In this document: positions 29,700-37,199 of the stretch, one piece after another
Layout of the letters: each line of letters starts with the position of its first letter
How positions within the stretch are numbered: position 1 is the stretch's first letter
Assembly (NCBI GenBank): GCA_034675505.1
Contig: JAUCDD010000045.1
Span: forward strand, 62,001-126,000
Source: Melaminivora sp034675505
Lineage (GTDB): Bacteria; Pseudomonadota; Gammaproteobacteria; Burkholderiales; Burkholderiaceae_C
Length of the DNA: 64,000 nt
Reading direction: 5' to 3'
Translations under genes and position numbers: made by a program
Notes under the pieces: model-generated
The model's database searches: none
Told to the model about the DNA's origin: nothing
What the model saw: only the letters and a program-made list of their open reading frames with translations

Positions 29700-31490
29700 A
29701 TGTACCAGTACACCGATTTCGACCGCCAGTTCGTGCAGCTGCGCGCCCAGCAATTCCGCGACCAGCTCGAGCGCTGGGAGCGCGGCGAGCTGACGGACGA
29801 GCAGCTGCTGCCCCTGCGCCTGCAAAACGGCTGGTACATCCAGCGCTACGCGCCCATGGCGCGCATCGCCGTGCCCTATGGCGAGATCAGCAGCACGCAG
29901 CTGCGCATGCTGGCGCACATCGCGCGCGAGTACGACCGCCCCACGCCCGAACTGCTGGCCCACGCCCAGGCCACGCAGGACGCGCTGGAGGCCTCGCAGC
30001 CCGGCCAGACGCTGCCCGCCAAGCCCCTGAAATACGGCTACGGCCACTTCACCACGCGCACCAACTGCCAGTTCAACTGGATCCCGCTGTCCAAGGCGGC
30101 CGACGTGATGGACCTGCTGGCCAGCGTGCACATGCACGGCATCCAGACCAGCGGCAACGATATCCGCAACATCACTTGCGACGCCTACGAGGGCATCGCG
30201 GACGACGGCATCGTGGACACGCGCCCCTTTGCCGAGATCACGCGCCAGTGGAGCTCGCTGCACCCCGAGTTCAGCTACCTGCCGCGCAAGTTCAAGATCG
30301 CCTTCAACGGCGCGCTGGAAGACCGCGCGGCCATCGGCTGGTACGACATCGGCCTGCAGGCCCTGCGCGCTGTCGACGGCGCCGTGGGCTTTACCGTCAA
30401 GGTGGGCGGCGGCATGGGCCGCACGCCCATCGTGGGCACCGTGGTGCGCGAGTTTCTGCCCTGGCCGCAGCTGCTGAACTACATCGAGGCCATCGTGCGC
30501 ACGTACAACAGCTACGGCCGGCGCGACAACAAGTGGAAGGCCCGCATCAAGATCCTGGTGAAGGCCGAGGGCCAGGGCTTCATCGACGCGGTGGAGCAGG
30601 AGTTCAAGGCCATCACCGAGCAAGACGGCGCGCCGCACACCATCACTGATGCAGAGCTGGACCGCGTGACCCGCCACTTCGTCATTCCCGAACTGCAGCC
30701 CGCAGGCCTGCCCTCGCGCGTGGACCCGAACGGCCAGCTGTACCAGCGCTGGCTGCGCCAGAACGTGCGCGGGCACCGCCTGCCAGGCCTGGCGGCCGTC
30801 ACGCTGTCGTTCAAGCGCGTGGGCTTTGCCCCGGGCGACGCGGATGCGGACACGCTGGACGCCCTGGCGCAGCTGGCCGAGCAGTTCTCCGCCGCTGAGG
30901 CGCGCCTGACGCACGAGCAGAACCTGCTGCTGCCCTGGGTGCACCAGGCCGACCTGCCCGCCCTGTACGAGGCCGCGCGCAAGCTGGGGCTGGCGCAGCC
31001 CAACATCGGCCTGCTCACGGACATGATCGCCTGCCCCGGCGGGGATTTTTGCTCGCTGGCCAACGCCCGCTCACTGCACATCGCCGCGGCGATTACCGAG
31101 CGCTACCAGGACCTGGATGAGCTGTTCGACCTGGGGCCCATCGACCTGCACATGAGCGGCTGCATCAACAGCTGCGGCCACCACCACAGCGGCCACATCG
31201 GCATCCTGGGCGTGGACAAGGACGGCCGCGAGTGGTACCAGGTCACGCTGGGCGGCGCGGACGGCTCGCAGCTGTCGGGCCCGGCGATTGGCGGCAAGGT
31301 GGTCGGCCCGTCGTTCAACGCGGCCGAGGTGCCGGATGTGATCGAGGCGGTGCTGGAGGTTTTCCGCGCGGTGCGCAAGCCGGGCGAGCTGTTCATCGAC
31401 TCCCTGCGCCGCGTCGGCCACGAGCCCTTCAAGGCCGCCGCCAACGCCGCGCGCCACCCCAAGGTGGAGGAAGAAGCCCTGGCGGATTGA
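29700..31490 (+). CDS. cysI: Sulfite (nitrite/sulfite) reductase haemoprotein CysI
   Basis: CysI reduces sulfite to sulfide with siroheme and a 4Fe-4S cluster. The 596-residue protein contains NCQFNWIPLSKAADVMDLL in the siroheme-binding half, and the cluster cysteines in IACPGGDFCSLANARS and HMSGCINSCGHHHSGHIG (C-x5-C ... C-x3-C pattern). The ATG at 29700 gives MYQYTDFDRQFVQLR. No cysJ flavoprotein follows. A DUF934 gene, cysH, cysD and cysN come next on the same strand. It is larger than strictly nitrite-specific enzymes, but either substrate cannot be excluded from sequence. Confidence 0.93.
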   Translation: MYQYTDFDRQFVQLRAQQFRDQLERWERGELTDEQLLPLRLQNGWYIQRYAPMARIAVPYGEISSTQLRMLAHIAREYDRPTPELLAHAQATQDALEASQPGQTLPAKPLKYGYGHFTTRTNCQFNWIPLSKAADVMDLLASVHMHGIQTSGNDIRNITCDAYEGIADDGIVDTRPFAEITRQWSSLHPEFSYLPRKFKIAFNGALEDRAAIGWYDIGLQALRAVDGAVGFTVKVGGGMGRTPIVGTVVREFLPWPQLLNYIEAIVRTYNSYGRRDNKWKARIKILVKAEGQGFIDAVEQEFKAITEQDGAPHTITDAELDRVTRHFVIPELQPAGLPSRVDPNGQLYQRWLRQNVRGHRLPGLAAVTLSFKRVGFAPGDADADTLDALAQLAEQFSAAEARLTHEQNLLLPWVHQADLPALYEAARKLGLAQPNIGLLTDMIACPGGDFCSLANARSLHIAAAITERYQDLDELFDLGPIDLHMSGCINSCGHHHSGHIGILGVDKDGREWYQVTLGGADGSQLSGPAIGGKVVGPSFNAAEVPDVIEAVLEVFRAVRKPGELFIDSLRRVGHEPFKAAANAARHPKVEEEALAD

Positions 31491-31535
31491 CCCTTCGGGG
31501 GGGGCTTCCCCCCCCGGGGGCTCTTGCGCCCTCCC

Positions 31536-31640
31536 CCTTCTGGGGAGGGCTGGGGTGGGGGCCAGCAACGGCCCGTTTGCAAGCCAACCGCCCTGCGCCA
31601 GCCGGCCCCCACCCCAGCCCTCCCCCAGAGGGGGAGGGAA
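31536..31640. repeat. Long imperfect inverted repeat between cysI and DUF934
   Basis: A G-rich arm at about 31540-31563 (CTGGGGAGGGCTGGGGTGGG and a few bases more) is matched by the complementary C-rich arm at about 31604-31628, with a 40-base centre. The same element type is embedded in cysN near 33.9 kb. It resembles paired palindromic elements of the REP/BIME type. Confidence 0.65.
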
Positions 31641-31664
31641 TGGAATCCCGGAAGTGAAACAACG

Positions 31665-32060
31665 ATGAAAATAATAGCTACACCCCCTTTGCCCGCGCCG
31701 GCAGACGCGGAAAACACCCTGCAAATCGCCAACGACGCCGACCTGGCCGCCCTGGCCGCCAGCGGCGCCTTCGACGGCATCCAGCGCATCGAGCTGCAGT
31801 TCCCCAAATTCACCGACGGCCGCGCCTACACGCAGGCGCTGCTGCTGCGCCGGCGCTACCGCTACGGCGGCGACATCCGCGCCACGGGCGACGTGCTGAT
31901 CGACCAGCTGGTGCACATGCACAGGAGCGGCTTCACCAGCGCCGTGCTGGCGCCGGGCGTGGACGCGGCCGCCGCGCAGCGCCAGTTCGAGCGCTTCGCG
32001 GCCTTCTACCAGGGCGACGTGCGCGAGCCGCGCCCGCTGTTCGCGCGCGAGGCCGCATGA
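31665..32060 (+). CDS. DUF934 protein of the sulfite-reduction operon
   Basis: The 131-residue protein belongs to DUF934, which is almost always adjacent to cysI. It contains DGIQRIELQFPKFTDGRAYTQ and RYRYGGDIRATGDVLIDQLV typical of the family. Its function is unknown; an accessory role in sulfite reductase is inferred from linkage. Its stop overlaps the cysH start (ATGA). The first codons, MKIIATPPL, lie beside a repeat. Confidence 0.85.
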   Translation: MKIIATPPLPAPADAENTLQIANDADLAALAASGAFDGIQRIELQFPKFTDGRAYTQALLLRRRYRYGGDIRATGDVLIDQLVHMHRSGFTSAVLAPGVDAAAAQRQFERFAAFYQGDVREPRPLFAREAA

Positions 32061-32683
32061 GCAGCGCCCCCGATCTCGCCCGCGTCAACGCCGAGCTGGG
32101 CCATGACGCGGCCGGCCTGGTGCGCTGGGCGCTGGCCTTGAGCCAGCGCCCGATAGTCACCACCAACTTCCGCCCGTTCGAGGCGGTGCTGCTGCACCTG
32201 GTCACGCAGGCAGCGCCGCAGGTGCCCGTCATCTGGATGGACAACGGCTACAACACCGACGCCACCTACCGCTACGCCGACGAGGTGGCGCGGCTGCTCA
32301 AGCTGCAGCTGCACGTCTACCTGCCGCTGCGCTCGCGCGCGCACCGCGAGGCGCTGGAGGGCCAGCCGCCGGCGCTGGACGACCCGCGCCACGCCGCGTT
32401 CACGCAGGAGGTCAAGCTCGAACCCTTCGCCCGCGCGCTGCGCGAGACCGCCCCCAAGGTGTGGTTCACCGCGCTGCGCGCCAGCGACAGCGCCGTGCGC
32501 GCGCAGATGGAGCCGGTGAGCGTCAACCCCGACGGCCTCATCAAGGTGGCGCCGCTGCTGCACTGGACGTCCCGCGACCTGCACCAGTACTGCCAGGCGC
32601 ACGGCCTGCCGAACAACTTCGACTACGTGGACCCGACCAAGGGCGAGGCGCAGCGCGAATGCGGCCTGCACCTCGTGCATTGA
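32057..32683 (+). CDS. cysH: Phosphoadenylyl-sulfate (PAPS/APS) reductase CysH
   Basis: CysH reduces activated sulfate to sulfite using thioredoxin or a similar donor. The 208-residue protein has VPVIWMDNGYNTDATYRYADE in the nucleotide-binding part and the redox-active cysteine in GEAQRECGLHLVH at the C-terminus. No CC pair of the 4Fe-4S APS-reductase type is seen (EVKLEPFARAL at that point), which suggests a PAPS-type enzyme. No APS kinase (cysC) is in the cluster. It overlaps DUF934 by four bases. Confidence 0.9.
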   Translation: MSSAPDLARVNAELGHDAAGLVRWALALSQRPIVTTNFRPFEAVLLHLVTQAAPQVPVIWMDNGYNTDATYRYADEVARLLKLQLHVYLPLRSRAHREALEGQPPALDDPRHAAFTQEVKLEPFARALRETAPKVWFTALRASDSAVRAQMEPVSVNPDGLIKVAPLLHWTSRDLHQYCQAHGLPNNFDYVDPTKGEAQRECGLHLVH

Positions 32684-32689
32684 TGGAAC

Positions 32690-32845
32690 ACCCCCGCAGG
32701 CGCTGCGCGCCTTCCCTCGCTCTCGCAATGCTGCGCATCGCGGGCAGGGGACGCAGCCTTCGCTGCGGGGCGGCCCTTGCTCGGCTGCCCTGGCTTGGGG
32801 CGCGCCAGTTTCCGGCGTTGTGCGCGCTGGGTAGTGATGGATAAA
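32690..32845. repeat. Low-complexity intergenic segment before cysD, possible repeat
   Basis: The 179-base cysH-cysD gap contains runs of short palindromes (such as GCGCTGCGCGCC and CGATGCGCAGCATTGCGAG read on the minus strand) that resemble composite Comamonadaceae repeats. No gene, promoter or terminator is clear. A weak SD (GAGGAAG) lies before cysD. Confidence 0.35.
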
Positions 32846-32862
32846 CAGATGAGAGGAAGCAG

Positions 32863-33795
32863 ATGAACGCCCGAGTCGATCCTGGTGTGCTGAGCACCCT
32901 GAGCAACCGCCACCTGGATGCGCTGGAGGAAGAAACCATCTTCATCCTGCGCGAAGTCGCCGCCGCCTTCGAGCGCCCGGCGCTGCTGTTCTCCGGCGGC
33001 AAGGATTCGCTGGTCATGCTGCGCTGCGCCGAGAAGGCCTTTGGCGCGCACCGCCTGCCGTTTCCGCTCCTGATGATCGATACCGGCCACAACTTCCCCG
33101 AGGTCACGCAGTTCCGCGACCAGCGCGCGGCCGAGCTGGGCGCGCGGCTGATCGTGCGCAGCGTGGAGGATTCCATGGCGCGCGGCACCGTGCGCCTGTC
33201 GCGCCCCGACGAGCCGCGCAACGCGCACCAGTCGGTCACGCTGCTCGAAGCCATCGAGGAGCACCGCTTCGACGCGCTGATCGGCGGCGCGCGCCGCGAC
33301 GAGGAAAAGGCGCGCGCCAAGGAGCGCATCTTTTCGCACCGCGACGGCTTCGGCCAGTGGCAGCCCAAAGCCCAGCGGCCCGAGCTGTGGCAGCTGTTCA
33401 ACACGCGCATCGCCCCGGGCGAGCATTTCCGCGTCTTCCCCATCAGCAACTGGACCGAGCTGGACGTGTGGCAGTACATCGAGCGCGAGGCCGTGGCGCT
33501 GCCCAGCCTCTACTACAGCCACCCGCGCGAGGTGGTCGAGCGCCGGGGCCTGCTGGTGCCGGTCACGCCGCTCACCCCCGCGAAGGATGGCGAGCAGGTC
33601 GAGACGCGCGCCGTGCGTTTCGGCACCCTGGGCGACATCACCTGCACCTGCCCGGTGGAGAGCCACGCGAGTAGCGCCGCCGAGATCGTGCTGGAGACGC
33701 TCTCGTGCGAGGTCAGCGAACGCGGCGCCACGCGCATGGACGACAAGACCAGCGACGCCTCGATGGAAAAACGCAAGAAGGATGGGTATTTCTGA
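32863..33795 (+). CDS. cysD: Sulfate adenylyltransferase subunit 2 CysD
   Basis: CysD makes APS from sulfate and ATP together with the GTPase CysN. The 310-residue protein has the PP-loop SGGKDSLVMLR at about 45-55, DTGHNFPEVTQFRD, and the C-terminal ITCTCPVESHASSAAEIV motif. The stop overlaps the cysN ATG (TGATG). GAGGAAG before the ATG at 32863 is a reasonable ribosome-binding site. Confidence 0.97.
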   Translation: MNARVDPGVLSTLSNRHLDALEEETIFILREVAAAFERPALLFSGGKDSLVMLRCAEKAFGAHRLPFPLLMIDTGHNFPEVTQFRDQRAAELGARLIVRSVEDSMARGTVRLSRPDEPRNAHQSVTLLEAIEEHRFDALIGGARRDEEKARAKERIFSHRDGFGQWQPKAQRPELWQLFNTRIAPGEHFRVFPISNWTELDVWQYIEREAVALPSLYYSHPREVVERRGLLVPVTPLTPAKDGEQVETRAVRFGTLGDITCTCPVESHASSAAEIVLETLSCEVSERGATRMDDKTSDASMEKRKKDGYF

Positions 33796-35339
33796 TGACC
33801 ACGGCCGGCATTGAAACTATCGAAACCATAGCTGAGGGCCCTTACGGGACGCCGGCGGAAGGAACTTTCGGCATCGAAAACTCCGCGCCGCAGCGTCTTT
33901 CGCCCCTTCCCCCGCTGGGGGAAGGCCGGGATGGGGGCCGGCTGGCACAGGCGACTGCGGCTGAAGCTGCCAGCGTCGCTGGCCCCCACCCCCACCCTCC
34001 CCCAGAGGGGGAGGGAGCGCAGCCGCACGCCAGCACCCTCCCCGCCCTGCGCTTCATCACCTGCGGCAGCGTGGACGACGGCAAGAGCACGCTGATCGGC
34101 CGCCTGCTGGTGGACAGCCGCGCCGTGCTGTCCGACCAGCTCGCCGGCGTGTCGCGTTCGGGCGAGGCCGACCTGGCCCAGCTCACCGACGGCCTGGCCG
34201 CCGAGCGCGAGCAGGGCATCACCATCGACGTGGCCTGGCGCTACTTCGCGACGCCCGCGCGCAAGTTCATCATCGGCGACGCGCCGGGGCACGAGCAGTA
34301 CACGCGCAACATGGTCACCGCCGCCTCGCAGGCCGACTGCGCCGTGGTGCTGGTGGACGCCACCAAGCTCGAATGGCAGCAGGCCGAGCCGCAGCTGCTG
34401 GCGCAGACGCGCCGCCACGCGCTGCTGGCGCACCTGCTGCGCGTGCACTCGCTGGTCTTCGCCGTGAACAAGCTGGACGCCGTGGCCGACCCCGCGCTGG
34501 CGTTCGCCCACATCCGCGCCGCGCTGGCGCGCTTCGCGCGGGAGGCAGGCATCGCCGTGGCGGGCACGGTGCCGATCTCGGCGCTCAAGGGCTTCAACGT
34601 GGCCAGCCCCGCGCCCGGCTGGTGCGGCTACGCCGGCCCGGCGCTGCTGCAGATCCTGGAAGGCCTGCCGGCCACGCCGCCCCACGCCCACCTGCCGCTG
34701 GCGCTGCCAGTGCAGTGGGTGGAGAAGGCGGACACCGCCTCGGGCGACACGCGCCAGGGCCGGCGCGTGTTCTGGGGCCGCGTGGCCGCCGGCAGCGTGG
34801 CGCCGGGCGCGCAGGTGCAGATCTTCCCCAGCGGCCAGGGCGCGCGCGTGGCGCAGGTGCTGGACCACGCGCGCCGCCCGGCCAGCGCCGCGACCGGCGC
34901 CAGCGCCGGCATCGTGCTGGACCGCGAGGTGGACGTCTCGCGCGGCGACTGGATCGTGGCCGCGCCGGTGCCCGCGCTTACGTCGGATGATGATTTCGAC
35001 AGCCCCGCCGCCACTGCCGCCTGGCCGGGCCAGCGCGAGCTCTCCGCCACCATCGCCTGGCTGGACGACGAGCCGCTGGCCGCCGGGCGCGTGTACTGGG
35101 CGCTGCATGGCCACCGCTGGATCAAGGCACGCGTGCGCCGCGTGGCGCACCGCCTGAACATCCACACCCTGGCCGAGGAGGCGGCCGACGCGCTGGAGGC
35201 CAACGCCATCGGCCACGTCGAGCTGCTGCTGCAGGAGGCCATTCCCGCCGCGCCGTTCGCGCGCGCCCGCGTGCCCGGCTCGCTGATCCTGGTGGACACG
35301 GCCAGCCACCGCACGGCGGGCGCGGTGCTCGTCGGCTGA
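33795..35339 (+). CDS. cysN: Sulfate adenylyltransferase subunit 1 CysN with repeat-derived N-terminal extension
   Basis: CysN is the EF-Tu-like GTPase that drives sulfate adenylation by CysD. GTPase motifs are GSVDDGKST (about 91-99), ITIDVAWRYF, DAPGHEQYTRNM and NKLDA near 228. The 514-residue protein is longer than the usual 430-475, and the P-loop comes about 60 residues later than normal. Residues about 6-76 correspond to two dispersed DNA repeats translated in frame (IETIETIAEGPYGT and PPLGEGRDGG...PHPPPEGEG). No APS-kinase domain follows. The ATG overlaps the cysD stop. Another start near residue 80 would remove the extension, but I see no good ribosome-binding site there. Confidence 0.92.
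   Translation: MTTAGIETIETIAEGPYGTPAEGTFGIENSAPQRLSPLPPLGEGRDGGRLAQATAAEAASVAGPHPHPPPEGEGAQPHASTLPALRFITCGSVDDGKSTLIGRLLVDSRAVLSDQLAGVSRSGEADLAQLTDGLAAEREQGITIDVAWRYFATPARKFIIGDAPGHEQYTRNMVTAASQADCAVVLVDATKLEWQQAEPQLLAQTRRHALLAHLLRVHSLVFAVNKLDAVADPALAFAHIRAALARFAREAGIAVAGTVPISALKGFNVASPAPGWCGYAGPALLQILEGLPATPPHAHLPLALPVQWVEKADTASGDTRQGRRVFWGRVAAGSVAPGAQVQIFPSGQGARVAQVLDHARRPASAATGASAGIVLDREVDVSRGDWIVAAPVPALTSDDDFDSPAATAAWPGQRELSATIAWLDDEPLAAGRVYWALHGHRWIKARVRRVAHRLNIHTLAEEAADALEANAIGHVELLLQEAIPAAPFARARVPGSLILVDTASHRTAGAVLVG
33812..33880 (-). repeat. Dispersed repeat inside the 5' end of cysN, copy related to 429-489
   Basis: ACTATCGAAACCATAGCTGA followed by a GACGCCGGCGG core matches the reverse-orientation copy near the start of the window (CTATCAATAGCTGG, then GACGCCGGC). 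It is in frame with cysN. Confidence 0.5.
33895..34020. repeat. Palindromic repeat inside cysN, same type as 31536-31640
   Basis: GGGGGAAGGCCGGGATGGGG on the left side and CCCCCACCCCCACCCTCCCC on the right form long inverse arms with a 35-base centre, as between cysI and DUF934. It encodes part of the unusual N-terminus of CysN. Confidence 0.6.
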
Positions 35340-35350
35340 GCCTGCTTGCG

Positions 35351-35366
35351 CTTGACGCGCGTCAAG
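35351..35366. promoter_or_regulatory. FNR/ANR-type palindrome upstream of fdxA
   Basis: CTTGACGCGCGTCAAG is a perfect 16-base palindrome that contains TTGAC-N4-GTCAA, the half-site arrangement of FNR/ANR/FixK-type regulators. It lies 12 bases after the cysN stop and about 100 bases before the fdxA ATG. A TAAAAT at 35418-35423 could be the -10, which would centre the palindrome about 71 bases upstream of the start. Confidence 0.5.
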
Positions 35367-35466
35367 GTAACCGGACCCGGGCCATGGCCTGGCGTCCGGT
35401 GGCGGCGCCCGGCAGCCTAAAATTACGGGCTATCCCGAATACCCAAGAACTACAGCGACCTCACCC

Positions 35467-35790
35467 ATGACTCACGTCGTCACTGAAAACTGCATCAAGT
35501 GCAAATACACCGATTGCGTGGATGTGTGCCCCGTGGACTGCTTCCGCGAAGGCCCGAACTTCCTCGTGATCGACCCGGACGAGTGCATCGACTGCGCCGT
35601 CTGCATCCCCGAGTGTCCGGCCAACGCCATCTTCGCCGAGGAAGACCTGCCGGCCGACCAGCTGCCCTACATCAAGATCAACGCCGACCTGACGCCCAAG
35701 TTCAAGAGCATCACCAAGAGGAAGGGCGCGCTGCCCGATGCCGACGACTGGAACGGCAAGCCGGACAAGCTGCAGTACCTGGAGAAATGA
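35467..35790 (+). CDS. fdxA: 7Fe-type ferredoxin FdxA
   Basis: The 107-residue ferredoxin opens MTHVVTENCIKCKYTDCVDV and has two cluster motifs: CIKCKYTDCVDVCPVDC and CIDCAVCIPECP. The C-terminal helix and LPYIKINADLTPKFKSITKR match the 3Fe-4S/4Fe-4S FdxA family. It probably carries electrons in the cytoplasm. It is followed, after a repeat region, by a ferredoxin-NADP reductase gene. Confidence 0.95.
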   Translation: MTHVVTENCIKCKYTDCVDVCPVDCFREGPNFLVIDPDECIDCAVCIPECPANAIFAEEDLPADQLPYIKINADLTPKFKSITKRKGALPDADDWNGKPDKLQYLEK

Positions 35791-35794
35791 CGCA

Positions 35795-36000
35795 CACCCC
35801 CCTGAGCCGTAGAGCAGGGAGCACCCCCCTGAGCCGCTGCGCGGCTTCCCCCTCTTTGTCCGCGCTGCGCGCGGGAGGGGGGACGACGCTGGTGGACCGG
35901 CGAAGCCGGATCCACGGCGTCTGCTGGCCTGGGGGGCGCCACGGGCCTTGCGCGGGGGCTGGGGTGGGCACTTTGGGTGCTAGCGCGCCTTTGCCGGCGC
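35795..36000. repeat. Composite intergenic repeat between fdxA and the ferredoxin reductase
   Basis: The 15-base unit CACCCCCCTGAGCCG occurs twice at about 35795 and 35822. A GC-rich stretch with several short palindromes (CGAAGCCGGATCC, GCGCTGCGCGCG) and GGGGCTGGGGTGGGCACTTT follows. This resembles a repeat common in Comamonadaceae. No separate gene is visible. The start of the reductase lies at its end. Confidence 0.55.
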
Positions 36001-36014
36001 CGGTGGCCGGGGAG

Positions 36015-37091
36015 ATGCTCCTCATTCAGGAGTCCGGGGGCGCGCCGCTGGGCGTCGATGCAGTGGTCATCGGCGCGGGGCCGGTGGGGCTGTGGCAGGT
36101 CTTCCAGCTCGGGCTGCAGGGGCTGCGCTGCCATGTGATCGACGCGCTGGCGCAGCCCGGCGGGCAGTGCGCCGAGCTGTACGGCGACAAGCCCATCTAC
36201 GACATTCCCGGCATCGACCGCTGCACCGGCGACCAGCTGGTGCAGCGGCTGCTTGCGCAGATCGCGCCGTTTTCGCCCGTCTTCCACCTGGGCCAGCAGG
36301 TGGACACGCTGCAGGCGCTGCCGGACGGCGGTTTCCTGGCCGGCACGGCGCAGGGCACGCGGCTGCAGGCGCGCGCGGTGTTCATCGCCAGCGGCGTGGG
36401 CGCCTTCATGCCGCGCACGCTCAAGCTGCCGGGCCTGGCGGCGCACGAGGGCAGACAGGTGCAGTACCGCTGGGATGGCGCTACCCGCCTGGCCGGGCAG
36501 CACGTCGTCGTCCACGGCGGCGACGAGCCGGCGGTGCAGCAGGCCATCGCCTGCGCCAGCGCGCCCGAGGCGCTGCGCCCGGCCCGCGTCACGCTGCAGC
36601 ACCGGCGCGACGTGTTCGACGCTGAGCCCGCGCTGCTGGAGCAGCTGCAGGCCTTGCGCGACGCCGGCCGCATCCAGGTCGCCATCGGCATGGCGAGCGG
36701 CACCGCCGAGGACGGCGGCCGCCTGCAGGCGCTGGAGCTGACCACCCCCGAGGGCACTGCGCTGCGCCTGCCGCTGGACCTGCTGCTGGTGCGCCTGGGC
36801 CTGGTGCCACGCCTGGGGCCGATTGCCGACTGGGGCCTGCAGCTGGAGCGCAAGCAGCTGGTGGTGGACACGGCCAGGTTCTGCACCAGCGTGCCCGGCA
36901 TCCACGCCGTGGGCGACGCCATCACCTACCCCGGCAAGCGCAAGCTGATCCTGAGCGGCTTCCACGAGGCCACGCTGGCCGCCTTTGGCGCGGCCGAGTG
37001 GCTGGCCGGCACCGAGCTGCCGCTGGAGTACACGACCAGCAGCGAGCGGCTGCAGGGGCTGCTGGGCGTGGGCACGGGCCGGTCGGACTGA
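36015..37091 (+). CDS. Ferredoxin-NADP reductase, thioredoxin-reductase-like (type 2)
   Basis: The 358-residue flavoprotein has the FAD motif DAVVIGAGPVGLWQVFQLGL, IDALAQPGGQCAELYGDKPIYD, FIASGVGAFMPRTLKLPG and a C-terminal GIHAVGDAITYPGKRKLILSG. These match FAD-dependent ferredoxin-NADP reductases of the TrxR-like type. The CxxC of true thioredoxin reductases is missing. The ATG at 36015 gives the usual N-terminus; GTG at 36003 is an alternative. Next to fdxA, it probably passes electrons between NADPH and ferredoxin. Confidence 0.9.
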   Translation: MLLIQESGGAPLGVDAVVIGAGPVGLWQVFQLGLQGLRCHVIDALAQPGGQCAELYGDKPIYDIPGIDRCTGDQLVQRLLAQIAPFSPVFHLGQQVDTLQALPDGGFLAGTAQGTRLQARAVFIASGVGAFMPRTLKLPGLAAHEGRQVQYRWDGATRLAGQHVVVHGGDEPAVQQAIACASAPEALRPARVTLQHRRDVFDAEPALLEQLQALRDAGRIQVAIGMASGTAEDGGRLQALELTTPEGTALRLPLDLLLVRLGLVPRLGPIADWGLQLERKQLVVDTARFCTSVPGIHAVGDAITYPGKRKLILSGFHEATLAAFGAAEWLAGTELPLEYTTSSERLQGLLGVGTGRSD

Positions 37092-37199
37092 GTTCTCGCG
37101 GCAGCCGCAACGCGCCCGCCACGCGCGTTGGGCGGGGTGTTGGCGGGGCTTTCAGCGAGTGGGTGGCGCCTCGCTGGCTGGCCGCAGGGTGGCAGGCCG

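Noticed and set aside
31498..31660. A CRISPR array or IS end in the cysI-DUF934 gap
   Set aside because: Only one pair of inverse arms is present. There are no regular spacers, no flanking target duplications that I could see, and no transposase.
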